A stretch of DNA of 54,228 nt from Candidatus Caldilinea saccharophila (GTDB lineage Bacteria > Chloroflexota > Anaerolineae > Caldilineales > Caldilineaceae): positions 1-54,228 of the forward strand of contig JADJVW010000036.1 of the NCBI GenBank assembly GCA_016710365.1. The letters are read 5' to 3'. The translations under genes and the position numbers were made by a program. Positions 39,388 through 47,459 of this stretch are shown here, piece after piece; position 1 is the stretch's first letter; each line of letters starts with the position of its first letter. The notes beneath the pieces were generated by a model. The model had not been told where the DNA came from. It did not search any database and saw only the letters and a list, made by a program, of their open reading frames with translations.

Positions 39388-42300
39388 TCAGCGTTCGTCC
39401 CCGCGCAGTTGCAGCCACAGCAGAGGCAACAACATGGGAATGAGCACGGTGAGCGGTGTGCCCCACACGCCGACATTTTCGCGCAGCCATGTCCCACCGG
39501 GAAAGATGCCGATCCCGTACAGGATGTAACCGGCCAGCCCGAAGATCGTAGCCCACAGCATATTGTGCACCAGCGTCGAGCGCGGCAGCACACGAATCTG
39601 CACGATGAGCAACAGGCTGAGGACGATCACCAGCGTAAAGAGCGCGATCGACAACGTGAGCAGGTTGACGCGATCCAGCGTGACGCCGCGTCCCAGCGCC
39701 CCGTTGTCGATCGGGGCGTCGGTGGTCGCCGTCGTCGCGGTGAGTGCTGCCCCTGGCGCGGGCGTTGGCGCGGCGGGAGGAATGACGACAATGCCGATGC
39801 CGTCGCCGCTGGATGCGTTGTGGGAGCGGGCGGAAATTTGCAGAATGCCGCTGCGATCGGGCGTCACCTCGCGCACTGCCATGCCATTGCGCGTGACCGC
39901 CTGCTCCATCATCAGTGCGACTTCCTCACCTTCATAACGCAGCTCAAAGGCCACGACCGCGCCATCGGGCACGGCATGACCGTTCACGTCCATGATCGGG
40001 CCGAGCCGCAGCCGCATCAAGCTGCCAGCCATGACGACTGGACGCTCTTCGGCCGCGGGTTCGCTGTCATTTCTGGCGATCAGATTGCCATCGTTATCCT
40101 CCACCACGAGCGGAATCTGGAGCGCGGGGTTGGGCAGCAGGCGGTCGTTCAGGTTGGCGAAACGCGTGCCGGGGACATCGACCGGCGGCGACCCGATCGG
40201 TGGGTAGCGGCGAAAAAGCGCATGGACGGCGCTTTCCAGGAAAGGCGATGTTTTGCTGTACACGCCGAAATAGGCCGTCAGCTTGCTCATTTCGGTTGCG
40301 TCGAGATAATAGGGCGCCTGCAATGCCAGGACGACCACCTTCTGGCCGTCGAGCAGATCGGGGTGGTCGCCGAGCAGCCGCTTGACCGCAGTGCTCATCG
40401 GCGCCGTGGCAGGGGCAACGTCAAGCATGGCAAAGAGGATCCAGTCGGCATTGTCGATGGCGGCGAGCGTCTTGCTGTTTGCATCTTCACCGTCGGCAGC
40501 GCGTCCGCCTTCCAGCACATCCAATGTCGATGCGGTGGGTGCGCCTAGACTGCCACTGGCCGTGATGGGCGCAGTATTCGAGATAGTCGGCGAAAGCTCA
40601 GTTGAGGATACGGCTGAAGGCGCTGGCGTAGGAGTCGGTAAGCTCACGTTTGTGGCTGGAACGGTGACGGCGACGCTCGTTGTGAGGGGCGCGGTGGCCG
40701 TGATGGCTCTTTGCGGCGTTTCAGTGGGGGAAGGCGCCACCTCATCCAGGCTATCCAGCAGTGCGGTCAACTCCACAAACGTCTTGCTCGTGATATTGTT
40801 GGGATCGATCACCCCGGCTGATTGGGAGCCGTACAGCCGCTCGATGATGCTTGCCACCGCGTCCGGCCCCACCGAAGGCTCCGGCTCGCACGTTGGACAT
40901 TCGCGCTGCAGGCGGAAATCGGTGAACACCAGGATCTGATCCGTGGCGCTGAACGCAGGCGGCACGGGCGCGGTCTGCGTCGAAGGGTCGGGATAGAGCA
41001 GCGTGATCGCCGAGCGCGCGATCTGACCCATCTGCTGTTCGGCGGTGACGCGCGCTTCACTGGTGAGTACATTGAGATCGGTGTCTGTCACCAGCACATT
41101 GGAGAGTGGAATCACCGGGGCTGGGCTTGCTTCGGTTTCCTCGGTGGTATCGGCCAAGGTCGGAATCCCACTGCGATAGATGCCGAGTTTTAAGCGCACG
41201 ATGCGCCGCACTGCATCGTCGACCAGCGCGGCAAAGTCACGATCTTCGGCGTACAACGAGCGGAAGGCTTGAATGGTCTCCTTCAGGTTGGCAAACTGCG
41301 TCTTCGGGTCATCGTCGAGACCGAAATCGGCGAGAAAGAGCAGATCATTGCCAGCGACGAAAGCATCCTGAGCGACGCGCCGGAAATTCTCTGGATTATT
41401 CGTCTCGAAATAACGGCGAAGAGATTGCGCGCCTAACGGCCCAGACATGACAACGCCACCGTTCGACCGCCAATCGCCCAAGCCTTATTGTTGCAAAATT
41501 GTGCGCAGTTCGGGCGCCAGACTCAATGGTTTTACGCTGCCATCCGTCCCTTGCAGTCCGGTGTAGCGCATGTGGCTGGTCATCACGACATCGGTCGCGC
41601 CGGGGTCGCCGGCAGGGTCGATGATGGTTGAGGGCTGACGGGTGACGGCCAGAAAGGGCGCCAGCGCATTCTGGCGCAGTTCGGCCTGACTGGACTGGAT
41701 CGTGGCGATCTCTTCGGCGGGCACGCGATCGGTGTTGCCTTGTCCGGGGAAACTGCCGGCGACGGTGGCGATGCGGCCGTTGCTGCCGGCGTGCACGCCT
41801 TCGATGTACGACCGGCCCAACTGCGCAACCCAGTACGGGCTGCCGCCAAACGCGTAAAGCCCCAGCGCATTGACCTTTTCGCTGCTCTTGAGGCTGAAAA
41901 CATCCAGCGCAGGCCCCAACAGCAGATTGAAGCCCACTGCCCGCAATTCACGTCCGACGACATCGCCCACGCTCTTGACCTGGTCGCGATTCCAGGACGC
42001 GCCCGCTGCCATCGGCGACGGCAGCGGGGTAAAGCCACGCCGCAGGGCCGTCATCGGCAGATCGTCGCCGCTCTGCATGACGCCGATCAGCAGCGGGAGG
42101 TCGCCGGACGCGGCGTCCGTCACATCGGGAAGATAGGTGAAGATGCCGCGTGGGGGCCAGGGCGCCAATGGCACCGGCTGCAACGCATTCTCCGCGGGCA
42201 GCAGCACGCCATAGGCCGCGGCTTGCAATTGATTGGTCAGCGTCGCCACCTGACGTGGTGTGTCCACGCCGCGTTCATTCGAGAAGTTACCGGTGCGCGG

Positions 42301-42687
42301 GCTGAGCACTACGCCGCCAATGGATTGATTGTGAATCAGATCAACGATATCGCTGTCAAACTGTACATCATGGCCCTGAAAGGTGACGATAAATAGCTGG
42401 CCGACCCGTTGTTCAGGGGACATGCTCTCAAAAATGGCCTGCGCCAGCCTGTTCAGACGCTCCGCATCGCTGGCTTCGGCGGACGCCGGCGTCACGCTGG
42501 GCAGCGGCAGCGGGGAAGTCGTCTGCGCGGTGAGGGTGGTTGCTTGCGCCAGGAGGAGGCAGATCGCGAGAAAAAGCGAAGTGAAGCGATAGGCTGCCTG
42601 CCGCCTGCTGGTTGGCCGGGCTTTCGCTTGAGAAGGATAGGTGCTCGATAACCAGGGCGAGCAGCATCTGACTGACGTTGGATTCAT
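39388..42687 (-). pseudogene. glycoside hydrolase family 3-like pseudoenzyme, in-frame TAA
   Basis: One frame of about 1099 codons from 42687, interrupted only by TAA at 41487-41485 (ILQQ, stop, GLGDW). A signal peptide (SLFLAICLLLAQATTLTA) is followed by a GH3 N-terminal barrel: VGFNLLLGPALDVFSL, then GSFPGQGNTD where NagZ has KHFPGHG, and GGVVMSGPLG where the nucleophile S-D-D should be. Both catalytic elements are therefore gone. The C-terminal 350 residues are Thr/Pro-rich, then beta-rich, ending in two or three membrane helices (from about 39650 down). The split point is in the middle of the barrel, so the two pieces alone would not fold as a pair of normal genes. Confidence 0.75.
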
Positions 42688-42706
42688 CGATTGTCATCTT
42701 ACTGCC

Positions 42707-42735
42707 TAGACAACGTGCCGCCAAATCAGTATACT
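42707..42735 (+). promoter_or_regulatory. promoter for signal peptidase I
   Basis: TAGACA (42707-42712), 17-base spacer, TATACT (42730-42735); five of six matches at each box. Start is expected near 42742, five bases before the ATG at 42747, so the leader is very short. Confidence 0.65.
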
Positions 42736-42746
42736 TCTTCAACAAT

Positions 42747-43337
42747 ATGAGCGAAATGAATCCTCAGCAGTCCGATCATCAAGTGCAAGATGCCACCGCC
42801 GAACCGGCAGCAGCCGGTGTGGGCTGGTGGCAGGCAATCCAACCGGCGCTCAGAGAGGCGTTGCAGATCGTGGCGCCGGCCTTGATGCTGGCGATCACAG
42901 TTCACCTCTTTATGGCGCAGGCAACGGTGGTGTTCGGCCAAAGCATGGAGCCGAATCTCCACCCTCACCAACGCTTGATCGTCGACAAGATCAGCTATCG
43001 CCTGCATGGGCCACATCGCAATGATATCGTCGTCATCGATCTGCCTATAATGGAAGAATTGCTGGTCAAACGGATCGTCGCCATGCCGGGCGAAGTCGTC
43101 GAGATTCGCGGCGGCGTGGTGTATGTCAATGGACAGGCCGTTACCGAGCCCTTCCCTCACGACACCAGCCCCATCGACATGGCGCCGATGACGCTTGGCC
43201 CGCTTTCCTATTTTGTTCTTGGCGACAATCGCAGCAACAGCAACGACAGCCGCTCCTTTGGCCCTGTCTTGCTCGACCAGATTCTCGGGCGCGTGTGGCT
43301 GCGCTATTGGCCGCTCAATGAAATGTTCCTGTTTTGA
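42747..43337 (+). CDS. lepB: signal peptidase I
   Basis: 196 residues with one N-terminal transmembrane helix (APALMLAITVHLFMAQATVV), then the catalytic serine in GQSMEPNL (about residue 57) and lysine in VKRIVAMPGEVVEIRGG, and the C-terminal GDNRSNSNDSRSFGPV box. It removes signal peptides from exported proteins. ATG at 42747 fits the promoter at 42707-42735; the longer frame from 42678 lies upstream of the start of transcription. Confidence 0.93.
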   Translation: MSEMNPQQSDHQVQDATAEPAAAGVGWWQAIQPALREALQIVAPALMLAITVHLFMAQATVVFGQSMEPNLHPHQRLIVDKISYRLHGPHRNDIVVIDLPIMEELLVKRIVAMPGEVVEIRGGVVYVNGQAVTEPFPHDTSPIDMAPMTLGPLSYFVLGDNRSNSNDSRSFGPVLLDQILGRVWLRYWPLNEMFLF

Positions 43338-43360
43338 GAACTAGCCAGAAAAACTAGCCA

Positions 43361-44674
43361 TTGAACGTACGCAACATCGTCCAGCTTTCCCTCGTGCATG
43401 TGGGCGTCTCATTGACGGTGGTGCCGATCACAGGGACGCTCAACCGCATCATGATCGCGGACATGGGCATCCCTGCCGTGTTGGTGGGTGTCCTTGTCGC
43501 CCTGCCTTATTTGCTGTCGCCGCTTCAGGTCTTTGTCGGCAATTGGGCGGATCGGCGCCCGCTGTGGGGAATGCACCGCTCGCCGTGGATCCTGATCGGC
43601 GGGCTGATGGCGGCATTTGGCAGTTACCTGGCCGCGCACACAGTTTTCTACATGGACGCGCACTTTGCACTCGGCTTGATCGCCTCATTTGCGGTCTTTA
43701 CGATGTGGGGCGTTGGCGTCAACGTGGCGTCGGTCAGCTACCTTTCCCTGGCCAGCGAGCTGACTGAAAACTCGCCAAAGGGATGGCGCACCAGCACCGT
43801 CGGCGTCATGTGGACGGCGATGATCCTATCAACGATTGTGGCAAGCATCGGCCTTGCCCGCGCCCTGGAAGTTGATGCGTCCATCAGCGGCATTTACACC
43901 GCCTTTGGCGCGATCTGGCTGGTGGCGACGGTATGCGTGCTGGTGGGCGCAGCCGGCATCGAACCGGCCAACGCGGCGGCTCGCAACGTGCGCAATACCG
44001 CTGACAACCCCGTCGTTGCGCTGCGCGCGCTCGCCAACAATCCCACTGCCAAGCGCTTCTTTGTCTATTTGCTACTCGTGCTGATCGGCATTCGTGCGCA
44101 GGATGTGTTGCTGGAGCCGTATGCCGCCGACACGCTGGGCTTGCCGGTCAGCGCTACAACGCGCCTCGAGGCGATCTGGGGCATCGGCGTCTTCATCACC
44201 CTGTTGGGTGGGTTGGGGCTGGTCTATCGCTTTGGCAAACGCGCCAACGCCAACATCGGCGCGGTCGTGGCAATTGTGGCCTTTGCCTTGATCATCATCT
44301 CCGGTGCAATCCAGCACGTTACCTTCTTCTACGCCTCGGTCTTTCTGCTGGGGCTGGGCAGCGGGCTGATGACCGTCAGCAACCTCAGCTTCATGCTCGA
44401 TATGACGGCGCCGCAGAATGTCGGCCTCTACATCGGGGCATGGGGCGTCGCTAACTTTGTGGCGCAATCGTTGGGCACGATCGGCGGCGCGCTGCTGCGC
44501 GATATCGCCTATCGCTTGACGGGAAATGTGGCGCTGGGCTACATGGTCGTCTTCGCGCTTGAAATTATCGGGCTGATCATTGCGTTGCTGCTCTTCCGCA
44601 CGATTTCAGTGGAGGTGTTCCGGCGCGACGCGCAGCTAGATGTTGCCGATGTATTGACGCTCGCCGGGGATTGA
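43361..44674 (+). CDS. PucC/BCD-family major facilitator transporter
   Basis: 437 residues, twelve hydrophobic segments. Typical of the bacteriochlorophyll-delivery (PucC, LhaA) branch of MFS: RIMIADMGIPAVLVGVLVAL, NWADRRPLWGMHRSPWILIG and VASVSYLSLASELTENSPKG. The start is TTG at 43361, following lepB by 23 bases. In phototrophs these proteins help assemble light-harvesting complexes; no pigment gene is present in the window, and homologues occur in non-phototrophic Chloroflexota, so its substrate here is open. Confidence 0.85.
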   Translation: MNVRNIVQLSLVHVGVSLTVVPITGTLNRIMIADMGIPAVLVGVLVALPYLLSPLQVFVGNWADRRPLWGMHRSPWILIGGLMAAFGSYLAAHTVFYMDAHFALGLIASFAVFTMWGVGVNVASVSYLSLASELTENSPKGWRTSTVGVMWTAMILSTIVASIGLARALEVDASISGIYTAFGAIWLVATVCVLVGAAGIEPANAAARNVRNTADNPVVALRALANNPTAKRFFVYLLLVLIGIRAQDVLLEPYAADTLGLPVSATTRLEAIWGIGVFITLLGGLGLVYRFGKRANANIGAVVAIVAFALIIISGAIQHVTFFYASVFLLGLGSGLMTVSNLSFMLDMTAPQNVGLYIGAWGVANFVAQSLGTIGGALLRDIAYRLTGNVALGYMVVFALEIIGLIIALLLFRTISVEVFRRDAQLDVADVLTLAGD

Positions 44675-44700
44675 CGCCGGCGGCGGCGGCGTGTTATCCT
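44671..44700 (+). promoter_or_regulatory. possible promoter of the T-box leader
   Basis: TTGACG (44671-44676) overlaps the PucC stop codon; an 18-base spacer leads to TATCCT (44695-44700). Transcription would start near 44708, just before the T-box stem I. Confidence 0.4.
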
Positions 44701-44707
44701 CTCCCCT

Positions 44708-45025
44708 ACATCATCGATAACGGCGCTGAGAGGGACAGGTTTCCAGGTCCCAGCGATGTACAGAGAACTGGCCCGAGGCTGCAAGGCTGGTCTTCGTTGC
44801 CTGGAAACGACGCCCTGGAGCCGAGTCGGGGAAAAGTCGTCAGTGATGACCAAGTAGCCGGCTACGGGTGCGCCCGTTACAGCGCAGCGGTTTCCGCCGC
44901 CTCGTAGCAATGTTGCGCATGGAGGCAAGATCGCGCAAGGCTCCCGCTCGTCGGGAGTGAACCGTGGTGGCACCACGATGCGGCTTACGCCCTCGTCCAC
45001 ATTTGTTGGACGAGGGCGTTTTTTA
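44708..45025 (+). ncRNA. T-box leader (tRNA-sensing riboswitch) of an AspRS-like gene
   Basis: About 318 bases. Stem I: caggtttccagg pairs with cctggaaac (44800-44808), with a distal part cagagaactgg and gaggctgcaaggctgg of AG-bulge and GCUG-loop type. The T-box itself is gtggtggcaccacg (44964-44977), containing TGGC, which pairs with the NCCA end of uncharged tRNA. Then comes a terminator (44988-45024). Uncharged tRNA binding would favour the antiterminator and let transcription enter the synthetase gene. The specifier could be AAC (44806-44808) or the next triplet GAC (44809-44811). Confidence 0.85.
44988..45024 (+). terminator. T-box regulated intrinsic terminator
   Basis: cgccctcgtcc (44988-44998), loop acatttgtt, then ggacgagggcg (45008-45018) and TTTTTT. 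An 11-bp stem competing with the antiterminator that includes the T-box. Confidence 0.85.
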
Positions 45026-45028
45026 TTG

Positions 45029-45117
45029 GAGAGTAGAGATTGGAGATTAAGAGATTGGCAGATTGCCTGAGCGCGCAATGTTTAATCTCCAGTCTTCCAT
45101 CTCTCAATCTCCCCAGG
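45029..45117. repeat. palindromic repeat, gagattggagatt type
   Basis: agagattggagattaagaga and aatctccagtcttccatctc with tctcaatctcc are roughly inverse. It lies between the T-box terminator and the synthetase, directly before the AGGAGG ribosome site. Confidence 0.7.
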
Positions 45118-45124
45118 AGGAATC

Positions 45125-46447
45125 ATGGAAGAACAATCAATTCAACGCATCCGTTCGACGAAAGTCAGTGGTTATGTGGGGCAGCGGGTCGAGTTGCAGG
45201 GCTGGCTGCATGCCGTGCGCCGGCTAGGCGGCGTCACGTTTGTGATCCTGCGCGATGGGTGGGGGGCGGTCCAGGTGGTGGTTGAAGAGGCGGGCCAACT
45301 GTCCGCAATCGTCGACGGCGAGATTCAGCCCGAAAGCGTGATCCGACTGTCGGGCGTAGTGGTCGCCGCGCCCCACGCGCCGGGAGGCGTCGAGTTGCAT
45401 CAGCCGCAGATGGAGATCATCACACCGGTGACGGAATCGCTGCCGGTGCTCATCGGCAAAAAGGAGATCAAGGCGAGCTTGGCGACGCAACTCGATCACG
45501 CGGTCGTGGTCAACCGCCACCCGGCGCGCCGCGCGGTCTATCGCCTGGGCGCCGGTGTCATGGCTGCCTTCCGCGAGCATCTCAACCGCGGCGGCTTCAC
45601 CGTAATCCAGACGCCCAAGCTGGTTGCCTCGGCCACCGATAGCGGCGCCAACGTCTTTGCCGTGGATTACTTTGGGCAGAAAGCCTTTCTGGCGCAAAGC
45701 CCACAGTTCTACAAGCAGATCATGGTCGGGGTCTTCGAGCGCGTCTACGAGGTGGCGCCGGTCTTTCGCGCCGAACCGCACGACACCACGCGCCACATCA
45801 ACGAGTACGTGAGCCTGGACGTGGAGCTTGGCTTTATCGAGAACCACTTTACGGTGATGGGTGTGCTGCGCGATGTGCTGGCGCACATCTTTGCCAGCCT
45901 TAGCGAAGGCTATGCCGCCGAATTGGCGCTGGCCGGTGGGGTGGCGCCTGCTGTGCCCGCGACCATTCCGCACATTCATTTTGCCGAGGCGCAGGAGTTG
46001 ATCCTGAAGCTGCACGGCGTCGATGTGCGCGGCGAGCCAGACCTGTCGCCACAGGATGAGCGCTGGCTGGGCGCATGGGCGCAGGCTGAACATGGCAGCG
46101 ATTTCCTGTTCGTGACCGGCTATCCGGTGGCCAAGCGGCCGTTCTACACTCATCCTGACCCGACGCGGCCGGGTTATTCCAACTCCTTCGACCTGCTCTT
46201 CCGCGGCACAGAGTTGGTGACGGGCGGGCAGCGCCTGCATCGCTACGCCGACTATCAGGCCGCGCTGGCCGAGCGCGGTCTGGCGGAAGAACCCTTTGCG
46301 ACTTACCTGGAGACCTTCCGCTACGGCATGCCGCCGCACGGCGGCTTTGCCATCGGGCTGGAGCGGCTGCTGATGCAGTTGACCGGCGCGCCCAACCTGC
46401 GGCTGACGACGCTCTTCCCGCGCGATCTGAACCGGTTGACGCCGTAG
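45125..46447 (+). CDS. aspS: aspartyl-tRNA synthetase, archaeal-like type (AspRS2)
   Basis: 440 residues, class IIb. N-terminal OB-fold (GYVGQRVELQGWLHAVRRLG), motif 2 FRAEPHDTTRHINEYVSLD, and motif 3 GGFAIGLERLLMQLTG. Lacks the GAD insertion of standard bacterial AspRS (about 590 residues), so it matches the short AspRS2/AsnRS-like form that in many bacteria is non-discriminating and also charges tRNA-Asn. AGGAGG lies before the ATG. Controlled by the T-box upstream. No GatCAB genes are in the window to settle the Asn route. Confidence 0.85.
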   Translation: MEEQSIQRIRSTKVSGYVGQRVELQGWLHAVRRLGGVTFVILRDGWGAVQVVVEEAGQLSAIVDGEIQPESVIRLSGVVVAAPHAPGGVELHQPQMEIITPVTESLPVLIGKKEIKASLATQLDHAVVVNRHPARRAVYRLGAGVMAAFREHLNRGGFTVIQTPKLVASATDSGANVFAVDYFGQKAFLAQSPQFYKQIMVGVFERVYEVAPVFRAEPHDTTRHINEYVSLDVELGFIENHFTVMGVLRDVLAHIFASLSEGYAAELALAGGVAPAVPATIPHIHFAEAQELILKLHGVDVRGEPDLSPQDERWLGAWAQAEHGSDFLFVTGYPVAKRPFYTHPDPTRPGYSNSFDLLFRGTELVTGGQRLHRYADYQAALAERGLAEEPFATYLETFRYGMPPHGGFAIGLERLLMQLTGAPNLRLTTLFPRDLNRLTP

Positions 46448-46534
46448 CGCCAGTTTGAAAATCCGCCATTCTGGCGCAGAGGCGAGTCGATTTCCAAACG
46501 ACCGGCAGGGACGGTTGCGCCTGTTTGACGTAGT

Positions 46535-47170
46535 TTGAGTGATGACGCTGCTTGCCTGTATAGTGCAAACGCCGACAGCGACCAGGTAACGCGCGCCGTT
46601 GCTAAAGCCCTCGGCGTCAGCGAAGTGGCTGCCGAACGCTGCACACAGTCGATCATCGACGCTTTGGGAGACAAAACGCTGCTCCTGGTGCTCGACAACT
46701 GTGAGCATCTCATCAAGCCCTCGGCGCAGCTTGCGGTGGAACTGCTGAGCCACTGTCCCAATCTGCAGATCCTGGCCATCAGTCGCGAACCGCTGAACAT
46801 CCCTGGAGAAATCCTATGGCAGACGCCGGCGTTGTCCCTGCCCGATCTGCAGCAGCTACCTCAAGCCGACCGGTTGATGAAATACGAGTGTGTTCGTCTC
46901 TTGGTCGAGCGCGCGGTCGCAAGCCAGCAAAGCTTCCATCTGACGGCGGAGAATGCGCTGTCCGTTGCTGAAATCTGCGTTCGGCTCGACGGCATGCCGC
47001 TGGCGGTTGAACTGGCGGCCGCGCGCGTTAAAATATTGGCGGTCGAGGAGATCTCCGCGCGGCTGGCCGGTGCGCTTGGTGCGCGCTTTGCACTGTTGAC
47101 CCAGGGCAGCCGCACCGCGCTGCCCCGCCATCAGAGGCTGCGCACCGCCGGCGCCCATACAACGCTTCAA
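46535..47170 (+). pseudogene. fragment of an NB-ARC/LuxR-type regulator ATPase
   Basis: Middle part of a signal-transduction ATPase: LLLVLDNCEHLI (Walker B), ISREPLNIPGE, RLDGMPLAVELAAARVK and FALLTQGSRTALPRHQ. The N-terminal P-loop and effector parts, and the C-terminal TPR and HTH parts, are missing. After RHQRLRTAG the frame loses similarity. Such proteins usually exceed 700 residues, so this is a remnant. It lies between aspS and purL and could not function. Confidence 0.65.
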
Positions 47171-47331
47171 CGCAGCCGTAAAATAACAGCGGATGAAGCA
47201 AGGTGTTGTTGATGCAGGACAGCGGCTCTTGTATCAAGCACTAGCCACCCTCATCCGTTGTTGTCACGTCCACCTCGCCTCCGAGGCATCCCCTCATCCT
47301 CAGCGTCCACTCCACACAACCACCGTTATGC

Positions 47332-47459
47332 TATAATGCATCACTGAGTTCAGAGGGTGCGAACGTCGCGACTGGCGGCACAGTCAGGAGAAGGCGCGCG
47401 ATGCCTTCAGAACTTGCCTTTACAATAACCAACAACCGGTCCCTTGAAAGGACTTTTCG
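47332..47459 (+). promoter_or_regulatory. promoter and structured leader of purL
   Basis: TATAAT at 47332-47337 is a perfect -10 (the -35 is poor). The leader of about 116 bases can form hairpins GACTG-gcggca-CAGTC (47370-47385) and GAAGGC-gcgcgat-GCCTTC (47390-47408). It contains CGACTGGCG, a word found in ZTP riboswitches, but the rest of that motif is missing. The role is unknown. Confidence 0.4.

Noticed and set aside
39388..42687. Active NagZ/beta-glucosidase
   Set aside because: Both the KHFPGHG loop and the nucleophile Asp are replaced.
43361..44674. PucC as proof of phototrophy
   Set aside because: The family also occurs in genomes without pigments, and no other pigment gene is visible.
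47340..47459. ZTP riboswitch before purL
   Set aside because: Only one short word matches; the second conserved stretch of the aptamer is absent.
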